Source: Acidimicrobiales bacterium (GTDB lineage Bacteria; Actinomycetota; Acidimicrobiia; Acidimicrobiales; JAKAVM01). From it: DNA of 25,498 nucleotides. This document shows positions 1-7,840 of this stretch, piece by piece. The notes beneath the pieces are model-generated. The model did no database searches. It had not been told where the DNA came from and saw only the letters and a list, made by a program, of their open reading frames with translations. The position numbers and the translations under genes were made by a program. The DNA is taken from assembly GCA_027451785.1 (NCBI GenBank), contig DAIDIS010000175.1, forward strand, positions 1 through 25,498. Reading direction: 5' to 3'. Numbering within the stretch: position 1 is the stretch's first letter; every line of letters begins with the position of its first letter.

Positions 1-309
1 AAGGCCCTGGCCGAGCCTCGCCGCAGAGAAATCCTGAAGCTGATTTGGAACCGGGAGATGCCGGCAACTCAGATCGCCGCCCAATTTCAAGATGTCACGC
101 GTCCTGCCGTATCCCAACACCTGGGCATACTTCGCGAAGCCGAGCTTGTTTCCGAGCGAAGAGAAGGAACCCGTCGCCTTTATCGCGCCAATCATGCCCA
201 GATGGAGCTTCTCCGGCAGTTCCTCGACGGCTATTGGGACAACAGCTTGAAACGTCTGCAAGACCTGGCCGAATCGGCCGAACAAGAGAAAGGAAACATT
301 TATGGCTGA
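1..309 (+). CDS. ArsR-family transcriptional repressor, 5' end missing
   Basis: The reading frame is open from base 1, so the N-terminus lies outside the window; about 102 residues are visible. It reads as a winged helix-turn-helix of the ArsR type. It opens with ALAEPRRREIL, followed by a recognition-helix region around RPAVSQHLGILREAELV and the wing EREGTRRLYR-like segment (seen as ERREGTRRLYRAN). No cysteine-based ArsR metal motif is visible in the remaining part. The stop overlaps the next start by 8 bases (ATGGCTGA), so the two genes are probably co-translated. ArsR plus SRPBCC pairs are a frequent actinobacterial arrangement in which the repressor controls its own small operon. The ligand is unknown. 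Confidence 0.85.
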   Translation, partial: KALAEPRRREILKLIWNREMPATQIAAQFQDVTRPAVSQHLGILREAELVSERREGTRRLYRANHAQMELLRQFLDGYWDNSLKRLQDLAESAEQEKGNIYG

Positions 310-751
310 ACTCACCCGAGAGGTCCTTATGGACGCGAGTCCAAGTACGATCTTTCCGTTCTTAGTCGATCCAGCGAAGCATGTCCTCTGGATGGGAACC
401 GAGGCGGAGCTGAATCCGACAGCTGGCGGTGCCTATCGAGTACTGGTGAACGGCAAGCATCCCGGCGTAGGAGAGTTCCTAGAGGTCGTACCCGACAAGA
501 AAGTCATTTTCACGTTCGGGTGGGATAAGCCCGACCACCCGATACCCGCAGGGTCAACCGAAGTGGAGATCACCCTTGTCCCCGAAGGAGACAAGACCAT
601 GGTGCGCTTTGTGCATCGAGGACTACCTGAAGACGCTGTATCGGACCACACCAAGGGATGGGACCACTACCTCGAACGGCTGTCCGTTGTCTCATCAGGT
701 GGGCAGGTCGCGCCCGACGAGCAAGAGGAAGCAAACGTGTCGGCGGGATGA
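302..751 (+). CDS. SRPBCC/AHSA1-domain protein
   Basis: This 149-residue protein fits the AHSA1 (activator of Hsp90 ATPase homologue 1-like) branch of the START/Bet v1 fold. Visible marks are the start LTREVLMDASPSTIFPFLVDP, the central WMGTEAELNPTAGGAYRV, then VIFTFGW, and late VRFVHRGLP with GWDHYLERL. Members have a hydrophobic cavity that binds small ligands; the actual ligand here cannot be told. Its ATG lies inside the end of the ArsR gene, which implies translational coupling. The gene ends 59 bases before the convergent ureD stop, and no clear terminator hairpin is visible in that gap. Confidence 0.85.
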   Translation: MAELTREVLMDASPSTIFPFLVDPAKHVLWMGTEAELNPTAGGAYRVLVNGKHPGVGEFLEVVPDKKVIFTFGWDKPDHPIPAGSTEVEITLVPEGDKTMVRFVHRGLPEDAVSDHTKGWDHYLERLSVVSSGGQVAPDEQEEANVSAG

Positions 752-810
752 TTCCGCGCCCGACCAAAGGTCATTCGTAATCGGCGTCGCTTTGAACCTC
801 GCCAAGTTCC

Positions 811-1731
811 TCAACCGCTTCCTGGGAGCGCAGCCACACAAGGCTCAAGCCCTTGTCTTGCCCACTCAAACGACGGGTGCCCGGACATTGTCTCTCCGAG
901 GAGACGGTTGAGCATCCGGCGTGACGCCGTAAGCGAAGTCCCCCAAGCGCTGATCACCAGTGCACCAAATGGGCATTGACTCTTTCCCGTTGCAAGGGAG
1001 AAGCTTGTTCCAACTGAGAATTGGTCCGCGATGCGGCCGGTACGGTCAGCGGGATGGATAATCGGCGCAATTAGACCTTCCCCCACTGCAGAATCGCCGA
1101 GCGACGAGGCTGCGAGTATCAATACGGATGTCGCTCGTGTGCCGGGCAAGCCCGATAGGTCATCCGCAGTGATTGAGCCCGGAGTCGTCTTGGCCGCGGA
1201 TACGTAAACCGCCCTATCCGGCAGAGGCGGACCCGAGAGCCTTAGAGAGAAAGAGGACTCCCACTGCCCCGATTCTTCTCTCTCTCTTCCGAAAACCGTT
1301 TCTTCGAGCCAGGAAAGTCGAGAGGTCCCGTCCATGACAACCTCGCTTTGAACTTTTACCGACGACCCTTGGCCACAAACGAGAGGCTCGGGTCTCCATG
1401 TAAGCCATGACCCCCTAGCGAGCGCTGCCTTGTTGACGACAATTGCCGGTCTGGGCTTATCCCCTCCTGCCCCCAAGGCATTACCATTCGCCGCGTTGCC
1501 GCGCTGTGCCACCATTGCACCCGGACTACGGACGATAGCCCTTCCTTGAGCCTCCAGGTCCAATCGCACCAACATGGCGTCGCCGTCCAACGGGCCTCCG
1601 CAAGTTTGGATGATCCACACTCCCTCGCTATTGGACCTTGCCGTTAACGATCCAGACTGTGTTATTTCCGACACTCGGGCCTCACTGCCGCTGCCGCCCA
1701 GGCGGAGAAGCACTTCCCCCTTGGCCGTCAA
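811..1731 (-). CDS. ureD: Urease accessory protein UreD (UreH)
   Basis: Last gene of the urease cluster. UreD forms a complex with UreF and UreG on apo-urease and helps deliver nickel to the active site. The family is poorly conserved; the call rests on position plus UreD-like segments such as GEVLLRLGG near the start, TCGGPLDGDAM (usual form 'GGLvgGD'), and SWLEETVFGRE in the middle. I place the start at a TTG that overlaps the ureG stop by four bases (TTGA), which gives about 306 residues. The frame stays open 16 codons further upstream to another TTG at 1779, but that start would lie well inside ureG. The protein has an unusually glycine/serine-rich, weakly conserved middle. Expression should follow the upstream riboswitch-controlled operon. 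Confidence 0.85.
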   Translation of the reverse strand: MTAKGEVLLRLGGSGSEARVSEITQSGSLTARSNSEGVWIIQTCGGPLDGDAMLVRLDLEAQGRAIVRSPGAMVAQRGNAANGNALGAGGDKPRPAIVVNKAALARGSWLTWRPEPLVCGQGSSVKVQSEVVMDGTSRLSWLEETVFGREREESGQWESSFSLRLSGPPLPDRAVYVSAAKTTPGSITADDLSGLPGTRATSVLILAASSLGDSAVGEGLIAPIIHPADRTGRIADQFSVGTSFSLATGKSQCPFGALVISAWGTSLTASRRMLNRLLGETMSGHPSFEWARQGLEPCVAALPGSG

Positions 1732-2408
1732 GCGATCTTCAACATCTGGCGTGCGCCTTCCACCAAAGCAGAAACCCAATTCACAACGCCGATGACACCC
1801 TCGTCCGTCCTCAGTGAGATGAGAACCACGGGCGCACCCTGCCTAATTTCCCAAGCATCTCGTTCCATCACTGCGAGGTCGGCGCCAACCAGCGTGGCAA
1901 GGTCGACCTTGTTGATGACCAACAAGTCGGATCGCGTGATCCCCGGACCACCCTTCCTGGGGACCTTGTCCCCGCCTGCAACATCCACCACGAAGATTTG
2001 TTTGTCAACCAAGCCCGCGGAAAAAGTTGCCGTCAAGTTGTCACCCCCACTTTCGATGATCACCAACTCCAGGCCCTCGTGAGCCCTCACCAGCGACTCG
2101 ACAGCCGCCTGATTGTCGGAAATGTCGTCGCGTATGGCAGTGTGGGGACAACACCCGGTCTGGACAGCAACTATGCGATCATCGCTCAGGACTCCCTGGC
2201 GCTTCAGAAACTCCGCGTCTTCGGTCGTGTAGATGTCGTTGGTGACAACGCCCAGATTGATTCGCCCCGAAAGCGAGCGGCAAAGTTCCGCTACAAGTGC
2301 CGTTTTCCCGCTGCCTACCGGGCCACCGATGCCTATCTTCACGGGGAGACTGTCGGTTTCGATTGAAGATGGAGAGCGGCTGCCTCCCTGCGGTATCTCA
2401 AGATGCAA
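1728..2408 (-). CDS. ureG: Urease accessory GTPase UreG
   Basis: SIMIBI-class GTPase of 226 residues that couples GTP hydrolysis to nickel insertion into urease. It shows a P-loop GGPVGSGKT at residues 28-36, a nickel-binding Cys-Pro-His at 87-89, ESGGDNL at 119-125 and NKVDL at 166-170. The residue before the Cys-Pro-His is a second cysteine (TGCCPH) where most UreG proteins have glycine, an unusual doubling at the metal site. The TTG start at 2408 overlaps the end of ureF by 11 bases and has AAGGA about 8 bases upstream. The roughly 20 extra N-terminal residues before the core PVKIGIGGP are not conserved in the family, so a later start is possible. No ureE gene is present beside it. Confidence 0.95.
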   Translation of the reverse strand: MHLEIPQGGSRSPSSIETDSLPVKIGIGGPVGSGKTALVAELCRSLSGRINLGVVTNDIYTTEDAEFLKRQGVLSDDRIVAVQTGCCPHTAIRDDISDNQAAVESLVRAHEGLELVIIESGGDNLTATFSAGLVDKQIFVVDVAGGDKVPRKGGPGITRSDLLVINKVDLATLVGADLAVMERDAWEIRQGAPVVLISLRTDEGVIGVVNWVSALVEGARQMLKIA

Positions 2409-3240
2409 AGAGCCGGTCCTTTCTAGTCGCGTGTTCCTCCAGCAGTGCGTCAGCCAGAGAGAAGGAGTACGAGGGAAGTTCTGATGCGGGCCTCGACGCG
2501 AAATGAGACGCCTCGGCCACTACGTCGGAAATGATGTCACCAAGTGAAGGGAGAAGCCCGAATGCAGACACTGGATCCATGCCAAGGAGCTTGACCGCAG
2601 CCGACACGTGAGAGACAAGGCAGTTATAACACCAAGCTGCCGCGGCCTCAACGGGACTGGTGCCCAGGCACCCCAAAAAGCAACCCGTAACCTCCGAAAG
2701 GTGAGGCGAGGCAACTTCGATAGCCAGCAATTCAAGAGGCGCCAGCGCGCCCTCTATGCCATCCACTCCTCCAAAAGGTTCGCCGCACAAGCCCGGCATT
2801 TCGGGGAGCACCGGAGCGACCCGGATTTCCGCAAATTTCGTTGAGGGAGTGGTCCACCCAACTAAAAGGTTCGTAATCAACCGCCTTCCCAGCGATCGCG
2901 ACACTTCTCTCGCTCGTGGGGACGGGGTGCGAGCGTCAATCTCGGAGTCGAGGAGTATCAATAGGTCACTGCGGTCATTCACCGCCGACAAGTCACCATG
3001 CCCAATTGCAGAATGGTGCGCTGCCCAAGCGCTTTGCGCTGCGCCCGTTATCACAACGGTTTGCAGCTGCGTCCTTAGCCAGCGGGCAAGAGAGCAAAAA
3101 GGATCTTCAGGCCTGATATGGCCCCGGCTTATTGCCTGCTCGAGCCCATGAGAATGTGAATACCCGCCAGTTGGAAATCTACCGTCGGTAGTCATGGCGA
3201 CTGCCAGATAAGAAAGAACGGTCCCGGCATCCACTCTCAA
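2398..3240 (-). CDS. ureF: Urease accessory protein UreF
   Basis: UreF bridges UreD and UreG in the urease activation complex and gates GTP-dependent nickel release. The N-terminal signature DGRFPTGGYSHSHGLE near residues 19-34 is the family hallmark (usual form DS-LP-GGF-HS-GLE). Helical stretches rich in Ala and Leu follow, as expected for this all-helical protein. At 280 residues it is longer than the usual 220-240, with an insertion-rich central part (around LPEMPGLCGEPFGGVDGIEG). The chosen TTG start overlaps the ureC stop as TTGA; a GTG two codons later is an alternative. It is translationally linked to ureC upstream and ureG downstream. Confidence 0.9.
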   Translation of the reverse strand: MRVDAGTVLSYLAVAMTTDGRFPTGGYSHSHGLEQAISRGHIRPEDPFCSLARWLRTQLQTVVITGAAQSAWAAHHSAIGHGDLSAVNDRSDLLILLDSEIDARTPSPRAREVSRSLGRRLITNLLVGWTTPSTKFAEIRVAPVLPEMPGLCGEPFGGVDGIEGALAPLELLAIEVASPHLSEVTGCFLGCLGTSPVEAAAAWCYNCLVSHVSAAVKLLGMDPVSAFGLLPSLGDIISDVVAEASHFASRPASELPSYSFSLADALLEEHATRKDRLFAS

Positions 3241-4943
3241 AAAAGAAAATACCTTTGGCTCATAGGTAACACTTTGGCGGCATGAGGCTCACATGGCTCA
3301 CCGTCAATTGTCACGGTAAAGGAATCCGCATCGACCTTAATTTCAGGCATTGCATCATTGAGCGGCAGATCCTTCTTCTCCAGCTTTCTCACGTTCTTCA
3401 TCACTCTGGTGGGTCGCTCGATCCCGACACGCTCGGCGAGGTCTTCGCCCGCAACCTCGGAGACGAAGACGAGCGAAGAGCGTACTGCCTCCTTACCCAT
3501 TGCCCCGAACATTGGTCTGGACATCACCGGCTCCGGCGTTGGAATGGAGGCGTTGGCATCACCTATATTCGCCCACGCAATCGTCCCCCCTTTTATAACA
3601 AGGTGCGGGCGGACCCCGAAGAACGCCGGCTCCCAGATGACCAAGTCGGCCAGCTTCCCTTCTTCGACCGACCCAATTTCGCCGTCGAGCCCGTGAACCA
3701 CCGCCGGACAGATCGTGTACTTTGCCACATAACGCATCGCTCGCCGGTTGTCGGCTCGTCCGTCTCCCTCAAGTGGGCCTCTCAATTGCTTCATCACGTG
3801 GGCGGTCTGCCACGTCCTCAAAATCACCTCGCCGGCACGCCCCATCGCCTGAGAATCCGAGCCGATGACCGACATCGCTCCCATGTCATGCAAAACGTCT
3901 TCTGCGGACATCGTTGACGGTCGGATTCTGGATTGTGCGAAAGCAAGGTCCTCCGGGACTTCGGGACTCAAGTGATGGCAGACCATGAGCATGTCAAGGT
4001 GCTCTGCGAGGGTATTGACGGTATAGGGCATAGTCGGATTCGTCGATGAGGGAAGGATGTTCGAGCGTGAGGCGACAGTGATTATGTCGGGCGCATGGCC
4101 TCCTCCGGCGCCTTCGGTATGGAACGTATGAATAGTCCTGCCTGCAATCGCGTCCAGGGTCGTTCCCACATACCCGGACTCGTTGATCGTGTCTGTGTGT
4201 ATTGCGACTTGAACGCCGGTGCGGTCGGCCACCTTCAGGCAGGCGTCTATGGCGGAGGGCGTGGTGCCCCAGTCCTCGTGAAGCTTAAAGCCGGCTATGC
4301 CCCCCGCAAGCTGCTCCTCCAGCGCAGCCTCCGATGCGCTATTGCCCTTACCAAGGAGAGCGATGTTGACGGGCAGACCGTCCAACGCCCTCAGCATGGA
4401 GGCACTCCAGGCCTCTCCCGGGGTTACCGTAGTGGCACGGCTGCCTTCGGCGGGCCCGGTACCGCCACCCACAAGTGTGGTCACACCGCTTCCAATCGCC
4501 TCCCTGGCAATGTCGGGACAGATCAAGTGAACGTGACAGTCGATACCTCCGGCAGTGAGGATCTTGCCGTTACCGCTGATGATCTCGGTGGATGGGCCTA
4601 TGACCAGGCTCGGGTGGACGCCGTCTGAGATGTCAGGGTTTCCGGCCTTTCCGATAGCGGAGATCCTCCGGTCCCGAATACCGACATCAGCCTTCACCAC
4701 TCCCCAATGGTCGATGATCAGCGCACCGGTGATCACTAAATCGGGAGCGCCACCCGCTTTGGTGAGGGTACTTTGCGCCATCGACTCCCTAATGGTCTTT
4801 CCTCCACCGAAAAGGGCTTCGTCTCCATACCCGCACCTATCCTCCATGACCTCAACCAACAAGTCGGTGTCCGCCAGTCTTACAAGATCACCCTTTGTCG
4901 GACCGTACAAGGCCGCATAACGTGAACGAGGTATCGAAATCAC
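3237..4943 (-). CDS. ureC: Urease subunit alpha (catalytic)
   Basis: Catalytic urease subunit of 568 residues, full family length, hydrolysing urea to ammonia and carbamate at a dinuclear nickel centre in the cytoplasm. Every active-site residue is present, offset by three from Klebsiella numbering. His137 and His139 lie in GGIDCHVHLICP, carbamylated Lys220 and His222 in GFKLHEDWG, and His249 and His275 bind nickel or substrate. Catalytic His323 sits in VCHHLSPEVPEDLAFAQSRIR, with Cys322 in the flap, and Asp363 is in GSDSQAMGR. The GTG start overlaps the ureB stop by four bases (GTGA). Nothing suggests inactivation. In this operon its likely urea source is the guanidine hydrolase encoded upstream. 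Confidence 0.98.
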   Translation of the reverse strand: MISIPRSRYAALYGPTKGDLVRLADTDLLVEVMEDRCGYGDEALFGGGKTIRESMAQSTLTKAGGAPDLVITGALIIDHWGVVKADVGIRDRRISAIGKAGNPDISDGVHPSLVIGPSTEIISGNGKILTAGGIDCHVHLICPDIAREAIGSGVTTLVGGGTGPAEGSRATTVTPGEAWSASMLRALDGLPVNIALLGKGNSASEAALEEQLAGGIAGFKLHEDWGTTPSAIDACLKVADRTGVQVAIHTDTINESGYVGTTLDAIAGRTIHTFHTEGAGGGHAPDIITVASRSNILPSSTNPTMPYTVNTLAEHLDMLMVCHHLSPEVPEDLAFAQSRIRPSTMSAEDVLHDMGAMSVIGSDSQAMGRAGEVILRTWQTAHVMKQLRGPLEGDGRADNRRAMRYVAKYTICPAVVHGLDGEIGSVEEGKLADLVIWEPAFFGVRPHLVIKGGTIAWANIGDANASIPTPEPVMSRPMFGAMGKEAVRSSLVFVSEVAGEDLAERVGIERPTRVMKNVRKLEKKDLPLNDAMPEIKVDADSFTVTIDGEPCEPHAAKVLPMSQRYFLF

Positions 4944-5284
4944 GGGAACAAGGACCCCGCAACCTTGCCGTTCAATCCGGCTACGACCATTCTGCCCCTC
5001 AATGAGGCGAGTCTTACGATGACCTCAATGCCCGGCTCGAACCGGATAGAGGTGCCCGAGGGGATCGCCAATCGTTTGCCATACGCGGCTACACGATCGA
5101 AGGAGAGCACTTGGTTGCACTCGGCAAAGTGGTAGTGGGAGCCGACTTGAATAGGCCTGTCCCCCGTGTTTACCACCTCTACCTCCACAAGTTCGCCAAG
5201 GTCGATCTCGATCTCGCCGTCGCCTGTCATTACCTGCCCCGGCTTCCATTCCGGAGCGACCTCATCCTGCTTATGGACACTCAT
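4940..5284 (-). CDS. ureB: Urease subunit beta
   Basis: Structural urease subunit of 114 residues, normal for a bacterial three-subunit urease. It has the family start PGQVMTGDGEIEI, the signature GSHYHFAECN around residues 48-57, and the late IPSGTSIRFEPG. The ATG start is preceded by a good ribosome binding site, GAGGTG about ten bases upstream. It lies 26 bases after ureA and overlaps ureC by four bases, so it is co-translated with ureC. Confidence 0.97.
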   Translation of the reverse strand: MSVHKQDEVAPEWKPGQVMTGDGEIEIDLGELVEVEVVNTGDRPIQVGSHYHFAECNQVLSFDRVAAYGKRLAIPSGTSIRFEPGIEVIVRLASLRGRMVVAGLNGKVAGSLFP

Positions 5285-5310
5285 CGAAACCTGTCACCTC
5301 TTCGAAATCC

Positions 5311-5613
5311 TCAAACAATTGGGTCGTGGACGGTGACCAACTTCGTGCCATCGGGGAAGGTCGCCTCGATCTGTACCTGGCTGACCATCTCGGCCACTCC
5401 CGCCATAACATCTTCCCGGCGCAGCACATTCCTTGCTTCCCCTTGCAGCTGAGACACAGTCCTGCCGTCCCGGGCGCCTTCCAAGATGAAGCTCGAGATA
5501 ATGGCCACGGACTCCGGATGGTTGAGCAGTACGCCGCGTGCCTTACGCTCCCTTGCCACCAGAGCCGCAAGATGAACCATCAGCTTCTCCTGCTCGTGAA
5601 GCGATAGCCTCAC
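5311..5613 (-). CDS. ureA: Urease subunit gamma
   Basis: Smallest urease structural subunit, exactly 100 residues as usual. It shows the conserved HEQEKLMVHLAALVARERKARG at the start, LNHPESVAIISSFILEGARDG in the middle, and the FPDGTKLVTVHDPI ending. The GTG start overlaps the stop of the upstream metallo-beta-lactamase-fold gene by four bases (GTGA). This ties urease translation directly to that enzyme and makes a chance neighbourhood unlikely. Confidence 0.97.
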   Translation of the reverse strand: MRLSLHEQEKLMVHLAALVARERKARGVLLNHPESVAIISSFILEGARDGRTVSQLQGEARNVLRREDVMAGVAEMVSQVQIEATFPDGTKLVTVHDPIV

Positions 5614-6545
5614 CCTTCCGCAACTTTCGAATTTGCGGTAATGACTTCGTGCGTTCGGTCACTTCGACAATGGCCGCATTCCTTGGACATCCGCGTCCTT
5701 AACGATAAGAGTCCTTGCGGTCCGATCCTGCCACCTCCGGAAAGAAGCTCGGAGGTAAGAGCCGGCCAGAAGAACGGGTCATGTCCGGGGACGGCCAGCA
5801 GCTGCATCTCCTCAGCAAGCGCCTTCAGTCTGATGATGTTGCCGATCGTCTCGTCTGGTGCAACTCCGATCGTGCCCCCAATAGGCAGATCGTGCTCAAA
5901 GTTCTCGATGAGGTCGGCCGCATCTGCTGCGAAGACGAAACCTCCTCCTCCAACCGAGTCTGCAAACCTCACCACGAAGCTCTGGTGGCCAGGGGTGTGG
6001 CCGGGCGTGGACACGGCAGTCACTCCCGGGGCGATCTCGACGTCCCCATTTGCCAGCACCCATTCGATGCGGCCGTCATCGAAATCGATCCGGTAGATTC
6101 CGTTTGCCTCTGCATCCGGGGAGTTGAGGCCATAGAGGACTTCCTGTCTTTGTGCGTGGACAGGGGTGCCCTTGCAAAAATGACGAAGGCCACCCGCGTG
6201 GTCGTTGTGAAGATGGCTTACGGCGACACAGGCGATGGTCTCCAAGGAGACGCCGGAGCGGTCCAAGGCCTCCAGTAGAGGGTCGTCCCCGGGTCCCAAT
6301 ACAGGCTCGATCCCGAAGAACCTTCCATGGAACCTCTCGTGAAGCGCCGGGTCTCGGATGAGGGCAGGATTGAAGCCGGTGTCCAAGAGCACCCAGCCCG
6401 AATCAACCTCAACAAGCACCGCAGGAACCGGCTCCCTAAGCCGCTCCCCTTCCGAAGCCTGGTGGACCGACCACGACTTGGGCAGGTCCTCCCAACCCAG
6501 AGTCAACAGAACCACTCGCTTTGCGCCCTTGGAGAACACCGCCAT
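5610..6545 (-). CDS. Metallo-beta-lactamase-fold hydrolase, AHL-lactonase-like, in guanidine/urease operon
   Basis: 311-residue metallo-beta-lactamase-fold enzyme. Metal ligands are visible in order: HLHNDH at residues 111-116, the TPGHTPGH loop at 180-187, Asp208 in AADAAD, and GHD at 254-256. The N-terminal VLLTLGWEDLPKSWSVH and the overall layout resemble the N-acyl-homoserine-lactonase/AttM branch. That branch also holds lactonases unrelated to quorum sensing, so the substrate cannot be assigned. The ATG start is 6 bases after the upstream hydrolase stop with AAAGGGAA close to it, and the stop overlaps ureA. It therefore sits exactly between the guanidine hydrolase and urease in one transcript. 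I infer a role in guanidine or guanidino-compound metabolism, such as opening a cyclic or acylated precursor or removing a side product; this is not shown by sequence. Confidence 0.85.
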   Translation of the reverse strand: MAVFSKGAKRVVLLTLGWEDLPKSWSVHQASEGERLREPVPAVLVEVDSGWVLLDTGFNPALIRDPALHERFHGRFFGIEPVLGPGDDPLLEALDRSGVSLETIACVAVSHLHNDHAGGLRHFCKGTPVHAQRQEVLYGLNSPDAEANGIYRIDFDDGRIEWVLANGDVEIAPGVTAVSTPGHTPGHQSFVVRFADSVGGGGFVFAADAADLIENFEHDLPIGGTIGVAPDETIGNIIRLKALAEEMQLLAVPGHDPFFWPALTSELLSGGGRIGPQGLLSLRTRMSKECGHCRSDRTHEVITANSKVAEG

Positions 6546-6551
6546 TTCCCT

Positions 6552-7691
6552 TTAGGCACCCTTTCGCGGCAGGTGACCATTATTGACCAGGGTTGCAAGG
6601 ACATCACAAATTGCCCTTGCACTTACCAACGACGTTATGTCGGCCGAATCGTAGGGAGGCGAACACTCGACGACCTCCATGCCGGCAAGGCCTCTCGACG
6701 AGACTCCTCGAAGCAACGCCAAGGCCTCGCGGGGCAGGAAACCTCCCGGCTCCGGCCAACCAGTTCCGGGAACAAAGGCCGCATCGAGACAGTCCACGTC
6801 AAAAGACAGCCAAACCGCCTCGGCGTCGTGCCAGGCGACTTCGAGGGCCGTCTCGACCGCAGTCTCGATCCCCATCTCGACGCAATCATTTACTGTCATG
6901 ATTGTGGTACCCCGCTCTCGTCCTACCGCTACACCCGGGCGTGGTGCCTGCCAACCGCCGATCCCGATTTGAACGAGATTCGAAGCAGGGACATTTGGAA
7001 TATCTGTGGCATGAAACCAGGGAGTGGTGTGCATGCGCTCGTCAAGGTCGGTCTCTTGAGTGTCCACGTGACGATCAAAGTGAATGATGCCGAGGTTGCC
7101 GTCCAGGTGCTCGGCAACCCCTCGGACCGTGGGATAGCCGATTGAGTGGTCACCTCCAAGAACCACCGGGAACGCGCCGCTTGCGTATATATGGGACACT
7201 CCCTTGGCTATCTGGTCGAAGCTCTTTTCTATGTTGCCGGGAATGGTAAAGATGTCACCTACGTCGCCGATGGTGATGGACTCCCGGAGATCAACTCCCA
7301 ACTCGAAGCTATACGTTCCGTAGAGGCCCGAGATGCGACGAATTCCTTGCGGGCCGAATCTCGTTCCTGGCCTATAAGTAGTGCCCGAGTCATGCGGTGC
7401 CCCAACGACTGCAACGTCGAAATTCCCACACTCTCTTACGTCCTCCACATACGGCGCCTTCAAAAAAGTATTGATGCCCGCATAGTGAGGCAACTCCCCT
7501 CTCGAAAACGTTGGAATGGACCTGTCGACTATCGAATCGGCTCCGGGAAGCCCAAGCTCCAACCCCCGAGCAATCTCTCTGTCTCTGGCCGCCGTCGGCA
7601 GGGTGGCTTCCAAGGCGACCGCCCTTGCGGCTTCAGGGCCGTGCCGCGGTCCTGGATGGGTGGACGCTCCTTGCTCTTTTTGTTCTGGCAA
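6552..7691 (-). CDS. gdmH: Ureohydrolase of the Ni-dependent guanidine hydrolase (GdmH) type
   Basis: 379-residue arginase/agmatinase-superfamily enzyme. Metal-binding motifs are GGDHS at 179-183, DRHVD at 206-210 (instead of the DAHxD usual in agmatinase) and SFDVDCLD at 296-303. The residues around VPGTGWPEPGG (308-317), the long N-terminal extension of about 60 residues ending in IPTFSRGELPHYAGINTF, and RMHTTPWFHATD (219-230) match what I recall of cyanobacterial GdmH, which hydrolyses guanidine to urea and ammonia. The TTG start has an excellent ribosome binding site, GAGGAG five bases upstream. A guanidine-I riboswitch heads the operon and urease follows, which supports guanidine over agmatine as substrate. 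Annotation pipelines would probably call it agmatinase. No HypA/HypB-like GdmA/GdmB chaperones are nearby. Confidence 0.82.
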   Translation of the reverse strand: MPEQKEQGASTHPGPRHGPEAARAVALEATLPTAARDREIARGLELGLPGADSIVDRSIPTFSRGELPHYAGINTFLKAPYVEDVRECGNFDVAVVGAPHDSGTTYRPGTRFGPQGIRRISGLYGTYSFELGVDLRESITIGDVGDIFTIPGNIEKSFDQIAKGVSHIYASGAFPVVLGGDHSIGYPTVRGVAEHLDGNLGIIHFDRHVDTQETDLDERMHTTPWFHATDIPNVPASNLVQIGIGGWQAPRPGVAVGRERGTTIMTVNDCVEMGIETAVETALEVAWHDAEAVWLSFDVDCLDAAFVPGTGWPEPGGFLPREALALLRGVSSRGLAGMEVVECSPPYDSADITSLVSARAICDVLATLVNNGHLPRKGA

Positions 7692-7751
7692 AACTACTCC
7701 TCGTTTATTGATCGGCTGTGTCGATTGAATGCATCGGCCTCAAGGACCTCT

Positions 7752-7778
7752 GCCCGGACTCGGAAGATTCCTCCGGGC
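7752..7778 (-). other. Intercistronic stem-loop between permease and guanidine hydrolase genes
   Basis: The 149-base gap between the last transporter gene and the hydrolase gene holds a 7-bp perfect stem (GCCCGGA at one end, TCCGGGC at the other). Its loop contains a further GGAA/TTCC pairing. No T-run follows on the - strand, so it does not look like a terminator. A processing or mRNA-stabilising element that sets different levels of transporter and enzyme message is plausible but inferred. Confidence 0.4.
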
Positions 7779-7840
7779 AAACCGCTTCGCCTGTTCGCTC
7801 GGCCTTACACGCGTTGAACCATGTCGGTTGCTCGGTCGGC

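Noticed and set aside
6552..7691. Annotation as agmatinase
   Set aside because: The DRHVD metal motif, long N-terminal extension, guanidine riboswitch and urease context fit a guanidine hydrolase better. Agmatinase cannot be fully excluded without an assay.
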